Source of the DNA: Clostridia bacterium
GTDB lineage: Bacteria > Bacillota > Clostridia > Oscillospirales > Acutalibacteraceae
DNA: 64,000 nt
NCBI GenBank assembly: GCA_017613735.1
Contig: JAGADF010000009.1
Span: 310,001 to 374,000 of the forward strand
Direction of reading: 5' to 3'
The notes under the pieces were generated by a model, which searched no databases, was not told the DNA's origin, and worked only from the letters and a program-made list of their open reading frames with translations. Positions 1 through 8,113 of the stretch are shown here, piece after piece; position 1 is the stretch's first letter; the number at the start of each line of letters is the position of its first letter. A program made the translations under genes and the position numbers.

Positions 1-2740
1 CAAGATCTTCGTATACGGTTGTTTCTATTAGTCTGAATCCGTCTGATTTTAATTCATCAGCCGAATTATCGTAATCCCACCATTTGTTTTTACTCTTTTT
101 TAAATAAACCGCAATAATCAAAAGTATAAACAGGGTAACCGCCGATACGCCGACGCCGACAAGCAATCCTTTCGGCATAAATTTGAATTCAACAGTGTGT
201 TCTCCATTTGAAATATCAAATGCAAGGAAAGCGTCCGAAATTGCAAAGTATTCTGTCTTTTTACCGTCGACATAAACCGTCCAGCCCTCGTCATAGGGGA
301 TTGAAGTGAACATAATGCCGTCTTTTTTCATATTTACCTTGCCCTTGACATCTGTTTCTTTAAAATCAATATCTTTTAATGAGTTTTCATTTAAAATCTC
401 ATAACCCTCGATAAAATTATCGATATTAAGTCCCGCGGCGAAAAACTGAACACTTTCATCACCCTTGTCCTCGGGAATATTGGCCTGAATAAAAATACTT
501 TCTCCGGCAGTTCTGTATCCTAAATCAATGATATTGAAATTATTGTCCATATTCTGCGTTTTTTCGGTAAATTCGCCTGAAATTGTAACGGACTTGACAT
601 TTCTTGATTTAAGGTAGATATAAACGTTTTCATCCTTAGGCACAACTATTTCGATTGTAACCGAAGCAGCGTCCTCATTATGCTCTTTGTTGAAATTAAG
701 CGAGCCTGACGCAATTTCATCGGGATAGAATTCGATAATATTATTATAGCTTACATATTCAATGGGAATATTTTCAAATACATCCTCAACGCCGCTTGAA
801 AGGTAAAACCAGTCCGACTGAAGCTCAAACGGGCTTGTGGTGGAAACGGTATGCCAGTCCTTTACGTCGCTGTTGACTCCGAAAGCGACGGGAAGGACGT
901 ATTTATTTTTATATGCAAAATAAGTGTCGTTTCCGCAAACGTCTTCATAGAGCTCGCTGTTGTCAATTGCGTGGTCGTTATCAAGAATATATTTAACGTC
1001 GAACATCGCATTGAATACTGCCGTCTGGGGATAATAGGTGAAGCTGTTAATATAATTTCCCATCATACCGAGGTCGCGCATAGTATTAGAGAGCCTTTCA
1101 TTGGCAAGCGATGAGAAAACGGACGTACCGTTATAGTAATACCAGCTGTCATCCATTCGTGTTAAGAGCTTGCTTTGCTCCATACGGAAAAAGCTATCGT
1201 CATTTTCTTTTATCATATCATAAATGTTGTAGAAATCGTTGTAATCGGCAGTGTAATTTGTATGAGACTGTCCCATACTGTAGTTATTTGTATTAGCTAC
1301 CGCTATTTCGGAGCCGCAGGTGCAAAGCAAAAGCAAAGCAACTATTGTATAACTGTAATTCTTGTTTTTGAAAAGCGTGATTATAAGCGTATAAATGCCG
1401 GTAAATGCTATAGAAATCCAGAATGCGAGTTCGGTTACATTCTTTGATTCAATCTTCTCAACAAGAACTATAAAGCCCATAACGGCAATTCCTACGGCAA
1501 GAAAGTTCTTCGCGGAATAGTCCTTGATATGAGAAAATGCCTTGAAAGCCATTATTAAAAGAATAAATGAATACATAAACGAAAATCTGTACGGCAGATC
1601 ATTCGGGAAATGGAAACCGTGCCAGACATAATTCGCGTAGTTTATATTCATGCTTAAAAGCATAACGAGAAGCAAGCCTATGTGCATTGCTTTTTCTTTT
1701 ATGCTGAATTTGCCGTTAAAAAGATAAAGCGGAACAAGCATAACCGTAAGCATACCGCAATATACATTCGGTAAAACGACGTCTCCGCTGCTTCTGATAG
1801 TCGGGTCAATTCCTGCAATATGATTGGCAAGAAAATCAAAAATCTTGAAATATGACTTATATTCAACGGGGAACGAACCGCTTGTTGCCGAGCAGGCCTT
1901 AAGTGCAAAATACAAAGGAACAAGCGACACAGCCGTCAAAGCCGCTCCCAGAAGAGAGAACAGCGCGAATCTGACGCCGCTTCTGAATAATCTTGAATTT
2001 TTAAGCTTTAAAATGAAGCTGGTTTTCTCATATTTATATTTATTGACAAAGCCGTCGGTAATTGAGTAATTCGAAAAATAGTAAACAATGAAATACAATA
2101 CCGAGAAAATGCAAATCATATAACCCATATAGTAATTTGCAAAAAGGGTAACGGCAAGCGAAATACAGTAAAGCCACGGTTTACCCTTGTCGATTATATA
2201 CTGAACGCCGAGAATTACGAGAGGCATAAGCGCAAGAGCGTCAACCCACATTATATTCCAGTAATAAGCAACATACCAGCCGCAGAAAACATATAAAAGG
2301 CCGAAGCCTGCGGTTGCAAAATCGTGTTTATTGAAAGTCTTCTTCAGGTAGTACGTAAATGAACCCGCGCCGAAAACTGTTTTCAGCAATAAAAGCGTCG
2401 CGATAGCCTGAGGTATTCTTTTATGACCGAATAATAGAATAACAGGCGTAAGAGGACTCGAAAGGTAATTGAAATAATTCCCTAAGAAATTACCGCCTAA
2501 ACCGGATTTCCAGGAATAAAGCAAAGAATCAAGATTTTTAAGACGTTCAAAAAGCTCGCCGAAAAGGGGACCGTACTGATGATACAAATCCATTCTCAGT
2601 ATCGTCATATCTCCGAATGGACTGACGTCATAGCAAAAATATACAAGTAATACTATAACCGCCGCACAAGCGCCCGACAGCAATACAAATCTGTTATTAT
2701 TAAGCTTTTTAAAAATAAAAGTATTTTTTAACTTTTTCAT
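1..2740 (-). CDS. yfhO: YfhO-family multi-pass membrane protein (C-terminus cut by window edge)
   Basis: The reading frame is open from an ATG at 2740 to the left edge, at least 913 codons, so the C-terminus lies outside. The start is supported by a GAGG ribosome site 7 nt upstream. The N-terminal third carries the family's hallmark after the first membrane helix, MTILRMDLYHQYGP. Many hydrophobic helices follow, then a soluble extracellular region and a last helix near the edge (about 70 codons from it). YfhO proteins are GT-C-like glycosyltransferases; in Bacillus subtilis and Listeria, homologues decorate lipoteichoic acid with sugars. The acceptor here is unknown. It is divergent from spoIIIA and has its own promoter. 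The family call is firm; the substrate is inference. Confidence 0.85.
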   Translation of the reverse strand, partial: MKKLKNTFIFKKLNNNRFVLLSGACAAVIVLLVYFCYDVSPFGDMTILRMDLYHQYGPLFGELFERLKNLDSLLYSWKSGLGGNFLGNYFNYLSSPLTPVILLFGHKRIPQAIATLLLLKTVFGAGSFTYYLKKTFNKHDFATAGFGLLYVFCGWYVAYYWNIMWVDALALMPLVILGVQYIIDKGKPWLYCISLAVTLFANYYMGYMICIFSVLYFIVYYFSNYSITDGFVNKYKYEKTSFILKLKNSRLFRSGVRFALFSLLGAALTAVSLVPLYFALKACSATSGSFPVEYKSYFKIFDFLANHIAGIDPTIRSSGDVVLPNVYCGMLTVMLVPLYLFNGKFSIKEKAMHIGLLLVMLLSMNINYANYVWHGFHFPNDLPYRFSFMYSFILLIMAFKAFSHIKDYSAKNFLAVGIAVMGFIVLVEKIESKNVTELAFWISIAFTGIYTLIITLFKNKNYSYTIVALLLLCTCGSEIAVANTNNYSMGQSHTNYTADYNDFYNIYDMIKENDDSFFRMEQSKLLTRMDDSWYYYNGTSVFSSLANERLSNTMRDLGMMGNYINSFTYYPQTAVFNAMFDVKYILDNDHAIDNSELYEDVCGNDTYFAYKNKYVLPVAFGVNSDVKDWHTVSTTSPFELQSDWFYLSSGVEDVFENIPIEYVSYNNIIEFYPDEIASGSLNFNKEHNEDAASVTIEIVVPKDENVYIYLKSRNVKSVTISGEFTEKTQNMDNNFNIIDLGYRTAGESIFIQANIPEDKGDESVQFFAAGLNIDNFIEGYEILNENSLKDIDFKETDVKGKVNMKKDGIMFTSIPYDEGWTVYVDGKKTEYFAISDAFLAFDISNGEHTVEFKFMPKGLLVGVGVSAVTLFILLIIAVYLKKSKNKWWDYDNSADELKSDGFRLIETTVYEDL

Positions 2741-2772
2741 AAAACGCCTCTTATATATTATTTAACTTTTTT

Positions 2773-2801
2773 AATATATCATATTTTGCGCATTCTTTCA
2801 A
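2773..2801 (-). promoter_or_regulatory. Probable vegetative promoter of the YfhO gene
   Basis: On the minus strand a -35 box TTGAAA (2801-2796) and a -10 box TATATT (2778-2773) are separated by 17 bp. The -10 lies about 33 nt upstream of the ATG at 2740. This fits a SigA promoter. Confidence 0.5.
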
Positions 2802-2818
2802 TAAATATCTGTTAATTT

Positions 2819-2848
2819 GCATATTTAAGGACAAGTCACCATATCAAT
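2819..2848 (+). promoter_or_regulatory. Possible SigE-type promoter of spoIIIA
   Basis: GCATATT (2819-2825) followed 14 nt later by CATATCAAT (2840-2848) resembles the SigE pattern, a -35 ATATT-like box and a -10 CATACAAT-like box. The spoIIIA operon of B. subtilis is SigE-controlled. Against it, the predicted start site (about 2853-2855) would fall on the ribosome site GAGGTG (2853-2858), leaving almost no leader. Tentative. Confidence 0.3.
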
Positions 2849-2865
2849 TACTGAGGTGAATGAAA

Positions 2866-3933
2866 ATGCCTTCAAAAAGCAGAAACAGGTTTGAACAGGC
2901 AGTAAACGTTGTCAGCACGAGAATCAAACTGATTTTGCTGCAAATACCCGAAAGTCAGACAGATACAATTCAGGAAATAAGAATGAGGGTAAACAAGCCC
3001 CTGATTATCGTGAACGAGAGGGGAAGTCATTTCCTGACGGACAGGGGAAAGCTGTCAAAAATTTATTCCGAAAGCTGTATTGTAACTTTAGGTCAGGAAA
3101 TCGCCGACACATTAAACCGCGCCTGCAATTATTCGGTTCATTCGTTTCAGCAGAATATTAACAACGGGTTCCTGACAATTGACGGAGGACACAGAATAGG
3201 ACTTGCGGGGACGGCAGTTTCTTTACCCGACGGCAGCTTTAACGTAAAAGACGTTTCATTTCTCAATATAAGAATTGCGCGTCAGGTCTTCGGCATCTCA
3301 CAGCCGATAACCGATTTATTAACCGAAAAAGGAATAAAAAGCATAATCGTAGCCGGACCGCCGTCAAGCGGAAAGACAACATTTCTTCGTGATTTCGCTT
3401 ACAGAATATCAAGCGGATTTACGGGCGATATTTATAAAACTGTCGTTATTGATGAAAGAGGTGAGTTGTCCGCGCCTCATTTCGGAACGCCGCAGAATGA
3501 TTTGGGATTAAACTCCGATATTCTTATAAACTACAGAAAATCAGACGCGGTTGAAATAAGTCTTCGCTCGCTTTCGCCCGAATACATTATATTTGACGAA
3601 ATATGCTCGGAAAAAGACCTGGAAGCGATTAAAAGCGGTATTAACTCGGGTGTTAAGTTTGTCGTAAGTATACATTGCGGAAATGAAAAAGAACTGAAAA
3701 ATAAGCGTTTGCTTAATGAACTGCTTAAAACAGAAGCGTTTTTATTTACTGTTCTTCTTTCCGACAAACCCGTACCCGGAACAGTAAAAAAAATATACAA
3801 AACCGAAATTAAAGACAATGAAATTATTTGGAATGATATTGATTATGATATGCTCGGTTCTTTCGGGAACTGCAATACGCTCGCGTATGAAAAAGAGAAT
3901 AACCCTTCTTCAGAAAATTCTGATATTGCTTGA
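2866..3933 (+). CDS. spoIIIAA: Stage III sporulation protein AA, secretion-type ATPase
   Basis: First gene of a complete spoIIIA set. The product is a cytoplasmic ATPase of the type II/IV secretion superfamily. It is thought to power the SpoIIIA-SpoIIQ channel between mother cell and forespore. Walker A (AGPPSSGKTT) lies near residue 165 and Walker B (IIFDE) near 245. An ATG at 2860 is also in frame, but it abuts GAGGTG; the ATG at 2866, seven nt after that ribosome site, is the better start. The protein is about 355 residues, longer than the roughly 307 of B. subtilis. The extra tail arises because the frame runs 116 nt into spoIIIAB. Confidence 0.93.
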   Translation: MPSKSRNRFEQAVNVVSTRIKLILLQIPESQTDTIQEIRMRVNKPLIIVNERGSHFLTDRGKLSKIYSESCIVTLGQEIADTLNRACNYSVHSFQQNINNGFLTIDGGHRIGLAGTAVSLPDGSFNVKDVSFLNIRIARQVFGISQPITDLLTEKGIKSIIVAGPPSSGKTTFLRDFAYRISSGFTGDIYKTVVIDERGELSAPHFGTPQNDLGLNSDILINYRKSDAVEISLRSLSPEYIIFDEICSEKDLEAIKSGINSGVKFVVSIHCGNEKELKNKRLLNELLKTEAFLFTVLLSDKPVPGTVKKIYKTEIKDNEIIWNDIDYDMLGSFGNCNTLAYEKENNPSSENSDIA

Positions 3934-4321
3934 TATAACGGAATCTCAAATTATTTTTGTAAATACCGACATAATCTCTCTTCTTACGATTCTTACAAAT
4001 AACAAAAATTTGAATGAACTCGGATTTTTAAATGACTGCTTAACGGGTATTCAAAGTAATATAAGCTTCGATGAAGCGTGGAACAATGCGGTCAACAGCT
4101 TTAAATCCGCTTTAAACGAGGAGGATAAAAGCTTTCTTATCTCTTTCGGCTCACAGCTCGGTAAAAGCGATATAAACGGTCAGAAAAGCAACTGCGAATT
4201 ACATAAGCAGCAGATTGAATGCCGTATTGACGACGCACGGGAAAAATACAAAAAACGCGGGAATTTATATTTTAATCTCTCGGTGCTTATGGGAGTATTA
4301 ATTGTAATTGTTTTGATATAA
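3818..4321 (+). CDS. spoIIIAB: Stage III sporulation protein AB
   Basis: The 167-residue product has a hydrophobic N-terminus (MKLFGMILIM), a mainly helical cytoplasmic middle and a C-terminal membrane helix, the usual SpoIIIAB layout. The family resembles the type II secretion component GspF. Its start at 3818 lies inside spoIIIAA in another frame, giving a 116-nt overlap. I keep this start because the hydrophobic N-terminus matches the family and a later start would remove it. No strong ribosome site precedes it, so translation probably depends on ribosomes already on the message. Confidence 0.85.
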   Translation: MKLFGMILIMICSVLSGTAIRSRMKKRITLLQKILILLDITESQIIFVNTDIISLLTILTNNKNLNELGFLNDCLTGIQSNISFDEAWNNAVNSFKSALNEEDKSFLISFGSQLGKSDINGQKSNCELHKQQIECRIDDAREKYKKRGNLYFNLSVLMGVLIVIVLI

Positions 4322-4331
4322 CGGTGAATAC

Positions 4332-4526
4332 ATGGACATTTTATTTCTGCTTAAAATAGCCGCCATTGGAATAATAGTTGCGGTTTTATATCAGGTGCTT
4401 GCAAGGTCGGGCAGAGAAGAATACGCAATGCTTACCGCGTTAAGCGGAATAATAGTTATTCTTGCTATGCTGCTTCCGAAAATACTTGATTTAATAAACT
4501 CCGTGGAATCAATTTTTAACTTATGA
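4332..4526 (+). CDS. spoIIIAC: Stage III sporulation protein AC
   Basis: This 64-residue membrane protein has two hydrophobic helices joined by a short polar hinge (ARSGREE). That is the characteristic size and layout of SpoIIIAC. It is a membrane subunit of the mother cell-forespore feeding channel and shares a fold with SpoIIIAD. It follows spoIIIAB by 10 nt and overlaps spoIIIAD by 4 nt, so translation is likely coupled. Confidence 0.9.
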   Translation: MDILFLLKIAAIGIIVAVLYQVLARSGREEYAMLTALSGIIVILAMLLPKILDLINSVESIFNL

Positions 4527-4906
4527 TAAAGGTCTTTGCGGTTTCGGTTGCGAGCGTAATACTTATTCAGCTTATAAAAACATACCGAAGCGATTATGTT
4601 CCCATAATTAAGCTATGCGCGATTGTTTTAATCGGTTTTGTAATCATTAATCAGTTAAACAATGATGTTTTTGTATTCTCATTTCTGTCCGATATTGATA
4701 TAAACGCAGTTTCGTATTTTCCTATTATTCTTAAAACGCTCGGAATAGTCATTGTAACGCAGATTGCTTCAAATATATGTCACGACAGCGGTGAAGAAGC
4801 TCTTTCGACAGTAACGGAGCTCGTCGGGAAGATATTTATTCTAATTTCCTGCATTCCGATTATTGAAGCATTATACACAATTGTAAAAGGTTATCTGGAT
4901 TTTTAA
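4523..4906 (+). CDS. spoIIIAD: Stage III sporulation protein AD
   Basis: This 127-residue protein has about four membrane helices and an internal likeness to SpoIIIAC. It is a membrane component of the SpoIIIA-SpoIIQ channel needed for forespore SigG activity in B. subtilis. The ATGA overlap with spoIIIAC and the 2-nt gap to spoIIIAE point to tight co-translation. Position in the ordered AA-AH set makes the identity secure. Confidence 0.9.
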   Translation: MIKVFAVSVASVILIQLIKTYRSDYVPIIKLCAIVLIGFVIINQLNNDVFVFSFLSDIDINAVSYFPIILKTLGIVIVTQIASNICHDSGEEALSTVTELVGKIFILISCIPIIEALYTIVKGYLDF

Positions 4907-4908
4907 AA

Positions 4909-6030
4909 ATGAAAGCTATTAAAGGATTAATAATTCTTCTGACGGTTGCGGTTCTGAGTATTGTTTTTTGCATTCCCGCTTGCGCAGAAAAGGACGAAGA
5001 GTATTCGGTTCTTGACGAAGCTGGCGCGTTTGAGGTTTTTGATTCGCTCGATGAAGAAACGAAGGAAATGCTCGGTGACCTTGGAATTGATGAAATAAGC
5101 TCGGAGGATGTTTTTAAAGTCAGTCCGAAAAAGATTATTACCTGTCTTTTAAACGTAATTTCAGGCAAATTATCGGTTGTTTTAAAGCTGTTTTTTAACC
5201 TTGCCGTTATATTGATAATTCAGTCGGTAACAAAAAGCCTTTCGAATGATGATAAAAACCAGATTGCCGATATTACATTCACTCTTCTTCTGACTACAGC
5301 CGCGGCAGTTCCCGCGTTTAAAGCGGTTACGCTCGCTTGCTCGCAGATTATGACCTGTTCTTCGTTTATGCTTTCATTTATTCCAGTTTACGTTCTTTTG
5401 CTTTCATCAAGCGGTAACATTACCTCGGCAATTAATTTCAACACGCTTCTTTTCTCGGCTTCACAGTTTATAGTCCATATTTCCCGCGACGCGCTTTTAC
5501 CTTTATCGGGCGTTTTAATGAGCGTTAATATTGCTTCCGCAATTAATCCCGTCCTGCCTTTAAACTCGGTTACGTCAACGCTTAAAAAGGCTGTAACGGT
5601 AATTCTTACGTTTATATCGACTTTATTTATCGGTTTTCTTTCATTCAAAGGGACAATTGCTTCGTCTGTCGACGCGCTTACGGTACGAAGTATAAGAACG
5701 GTTTCAGGTTCTCTTATACCGTTTATCGGTTCGTCGGTTGCCGACGCATATTCTTCGGTTTTAGGCTCGTTAAAACTGATTAATAACTGCTTCGGATTTC
5801 TCGGAATACTTACCGTATGCATTATTGTACTGCCGGTAATAATTGAACTTCTGATGTACTGGCTCGCATTTCATTTTGCGTCAATGACAGCCGAAATGCT
5901 TAACTGTGAATCAAAAAAACTGCTTTTAAATATAGCGGACATTATTTCAATAATTAATATCATAGTTTTATTTGTATCAATTCTTTTTACGGTTTCAATA
6001 GGAATTATGCTTAAAACAAGGGTAGGTTAA
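4909..6030 (+). CDS. spoIIIAE: Stage III sporulation protein AE
   Basis: The 373-residue protein opens with a signal-like helix ending in ACA (residues 4-26). An acidic extracytoplasmic segment follows, then about seven membrane helices. This matches SpoIIIAE, the largest membrane subunit of the SpoIIIA complex. The last base of its stop codon is the first base of the spoIIIAF start (TAATG). The sequence shows no catalytic motif; the role is structural by family knowledge. Confidence 0.93.
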   Translation: MKAIKGLIILLTVAVLSIVFCIPACAEKDEEYSVLDEAGAFEVFDSLDEETKEMLGDLGIDEISSEDVFKVSPKKIITCLLNVISGKLSVVLKLFFNLAVILIIQSVTKSLSNDDKNQIADITFTLLLTTAAAVPAFKAVTLACSQIMTCSSFMLSFIPVYVLLLSSSGNITSAINFNTLLFSASQFIVHISRDALLPLSGVLMSVNIASAINPVLPLNSVTSTLKKAVTVILTFISTLFIGFLSFKGTIASSVDALTVRSIRTVSGSLIPFIGSSVADAYSSVLGSLKLINNCFGFLGILTVCIIVLPVIIELLMYWLAFHFASMTAEMLNCESKKLLLNIADIISIINIIVLFVSILFTVSIGIMLKTRVG

Positions 6031-6476
6031 TGAACGGTTTGTATTCGTGGGCTCTGTCATTTACAGTCTGCTCTTTTATTGTACTTATAATCAATTATCT
6101 TTTTCCTAAAGGTAATGTCAGAAAAACAGCAACTGTAGTGCTTGTTCTGTTTTGTCTTTTGTCAATCACAGAGCCGTTAAAGCAGATTAAAAAGATTGAC
6201 CTTAAAACCAATGAGGAAATTGTTACCGAAAACGAAAACGATATTACGGTTTCCTCAGTTAAAACAAGAATCAGACTTTTAACAGACGAAGCACTGAAAA
6301 AGGCTGAAATAAACAACTATGAAATAAGAATCGATATTTCTTTAAACAATGAAGAAATTATAATTAATGAGTTTTCGGTATTTATTGATAATCCTCAATT
6401 AACCGAAACAGCAAAAAATGAAATAGAAAAAGCGACCGGATTAACGCCCGAAATACATATTCTTGAAACAGATTGA
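6030..6476 (+). CDS. spoIIIAF: Stage III sporulation protein AF
   Basis: The 148-residue product has two N-terminal membrane helices (roughly residues 7-22 and 30-48) followed by a soluble domain. This is the SpoIIIAF arrangement. The soluble part has a ring-building fold in the family. It overlaps spoIIIAE by one base and is followed directly by spoIIIAG. Confidence 0.88.
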   Translation: MNGLYSWALSFTVCSFIVLIINYLFPKGNVRKTATVVLVLFCLLSITEPLKQIKKIDLKTNEEIVTENENDITVSSVKTRIRLLTDEALKKAEINNYEIRIDISLNNEEIIINEFSVFIDNPQLTETAKNEIEKATGLTPEIHILETD

Positions 6477-6477
6477 T

Positions 6478-7008
6478 ATGAAAAAAGAAACAAAAGAAAA
6501 ATTAAAAAGCGTTTTTAAAGAGAATAAAAAGCTGATAATGATTGTAGCTTTAGGTCTTATCGGAATACTGCTTATTTCATTCAGCGAATTCGGTTCTGAT
6601 AAAAACGAAAGCGTTGAAAACATATCCGAGCCGACAGTTCAGACCACTGACGAAGAATACTTGAATAATCTTGAAGAAAGACTTACAGAGCTTATCTCAA
6701 GTATTGAAAACGCCGGCGAGGTAAAGGTAATGATTACTCTTAAAAGCTCGGACGAAGCCGTATATGCGGTTAACGAAAACATAAAAAGCGACGATAAATC
6801 AAACAGTTATTCAAATAATTACGTACTTATCGACAACAAGAATGAAAAGGAGGGAATAAAACTTAAGGTTATGGAGCCTCAGGTGCAGGGCGTGGCTATT
6901 GTCTGTTCGGGCGGCGATAACCCGACGGTTGTAGCCCAAATAACGGACGCCGTAACCGCCGTTCTCGGCATAGGCTCCAATAAGGTTTCAGTATCAAAAA
7001 TGAAATAA
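6478..7008 (+). CDS. spoIIIAG: Stage III sporulation protein AG
   Basis: A single membrane helix near residues 18-36 is followed by an extracytoplasmic ring-building domain. SpoIIIAG forms large rings in the intermembrane space between mother cell and forespore. I start at the ATG at 6478, one base after the spoIIIAF stop. An in-frame TTG at 6463 would add five residues but overlaps the previous gene. The product is 176 residues. The C-terminal part (VQGVAIVCSGGDNP) is the conserved portion. Confidence 0.88.
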   Translation: MKKETKEKLKSVFKENKKLIMIVALGLIGILLISFSEFGSDKNESVENISEPTVQTTDEEYLNNLEERLTELISSIENAGEVKVMITLKSSDEAVYAVNENIKSDDKSNSYSNNYVLIDNKNEKEGIKLKVMEPQVQGVAIVCSGGDNPTVVAQITDAVTAVLGIGSNKVSVSKMK

Positions 7009-7019
7009 CGGAGGCAAAT

Positions 7020-7583
7020 ATGAAAACTCTAATTCTAAAACGGAAACAAATTATTATTTTTATTCTCACCTTGACTCTTTGCGCGGCGATAGTAATCAAC
7101 TGGTATTATACCGGCAGGGGAAACGTGCCGTCAGGACCGAAGAAAAGCGAAGAAAGTCAGAATTTAGGCGAGGCAAAGCAGGTGTCAAAAAACGAAAAAA
7201 CGGGTGAAACGTCAACTGACATAACATACTTTACAAACGCAAAACTCAAACGTGACGCCGAGCTTGACGAAACAAAGGAAATGCTTACCGATATAATTAA
7301 AAGCAAGGATTCGGGTGAAGCTGCAATAGCGGACGCGCGTGAAAAGCTTGACAAAATAATAGACAACGGTAAGCTTCAGGTAGATACCGAAAACATTATC
7401 GCAGCAAAACTCAACTGCGACTGTCTTGTAATACTCGGTGCGGATTCTGCCGAAATAATGATTCCCGAAACAAAGCTTGACGATACCGCTGCAATTCAGA
7501 TTAAAGAGATAATTCTTTCAAAAACTTCGCTGTCGGCAGAAAAAATATCAATTATCGGCGTAAAAAATGTTGTAGAAAATTAA
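7020..7583 (+). CDS. spoIIIAH: Stage III sporulation protein AH
   Basis: The 187-residue protein has one membrane helix near residues 10-27, a charged linker, and a C-terminal YscJ/FliF-like ring domain. SpoIIIAH on the mother-cell side binds SpoIIQ on the forespore side across the two membranes. A good ribosome site, GGAGG, sits 5 nt upstream of the ATG. It is the last gene of the operon. No spoIIQ is in the window. Confidence 0.9.
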   Translation: MKTLILKRKQIIIFILTLTLCAAIVINWYYTGRGNVPSGPKKSEESQNLGEAKQVSKNEKTGETSTDITYFTNAKLKRDAELDETKEMLTDIIKSKDSGEAAIADAREKLDKIIDNGKLQVDTENIIAAKLNCDCLVILGADSAEIMIPETKLDDTAAIQIKEIILSKTSLSAEKISIIGVKNVVEN

Positions 7584-7597
7584 AAATATGCTATAAT
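7570..7597 (+). promoter_or_regulatory. Probable SigA promoter of the nusB operon
   Basis: TTGTAG (7570-7575) and TATAAT (7592-7597) are 16 bp apart, overlapping the end of spoIIIAH. This would start transcription near 7604. It separates a vegetative nusB operon from the sporulation operon upstream. Confidence 0.5.
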
Positions 7598-7660
7598 GTA
7601 GGTAATAATTATAAAGTCATTATACGTTTTATCTTTGTACCTACAGAATTTAAGCACTTA

Positions 7661-7700
7661 AAACCTTCGCTTTATTCTCGGGGCGGAGGTTTATTTTTGG
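7661..7700 (+). terminator. Hairpin with T-tract between spoIIIAH and nusB
   Basis: A 10-bp stem (7661-7670 with 7683-7692, one G-T pair) with a 12-nt loop is followed by TTTATTTTT. It looks like an intrinsic terminator. It ends the spoIIIA transcript, but it also lies downstream of the candidate nusB promoter, so it may act as a leader attenuator. Confidence 0.55.
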
Positions 7701-7710
7701 GGAGTTTTTT

Positions 7711-8112
7711 ATGACACGTAAAGAAGAAAGAGTTCAGGCATTTACACTGATATTTGAAAAAATATTCAATCCTGACAGCAGTATTGACGAGCTTATAGCC
7801 AATGCGGACGAAGCCGACGATATTCAGGTAAGCACTTTTGCAAAAATGCTTGCTCAGACCGTTTATGAGAACAGGGATGAAATAGACACTCTTATTTCCG
7901 AATTCTCGGTTGGCTGGAAGATAGAGCGTATTCCTAAGGTTTCGCTTGCGATATTAAGACTTGCACTCGGCGAGATACTCTTTGTTGACAGTATTCCCGT
8001 AAGCGTTTCCATAAATGAAGCGGTTGAGCTTGCAAAGACCTTTGCTTCGGGTGACGACGCATCTTATATCAACGGCATTCTCGGTTCAATTGCGAAAAGG
8101 ATTGAAAGCTGA
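7711..8112 (+). CDS. nusB: Transcription antitermination factor NusB
   Basis: The 133-residue all-helical protein has the NusB pattern: an N-terminal basic RNA-binding face (TRKEERVQAF) and the C-terminal signature ending YINGILGSIAKR. NusB with NusE (S10) binds boxA RNA and supports rRNA antitermination. A GGGGAG ribosome site precedes the ATG. It heads a ten-gene plus-strand run in which most genes touch or overlap. A hairpin-terminator in its leader hints at control by termination. Confidence 0.95.
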   Translation: MTRKEERVQAFTLIFEKIFNPDSSIDELIANADEADDIQVSTFAKMLAQTVYENRDEIDTLISEFSVGWKIERIPKVSLAILRLALGEILFVDSIPVSVSINEAVELAKTFASGDDASYINGILGSIAKRIES

Positions 8113-8113
8113 A

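Noticed and set aside
851-2069. Several short plus-strand frames at the left end
   Set aside because: All are antisense to the long YfhO-type membrane protein, whose frame is uninterrupted and carries the family motif.
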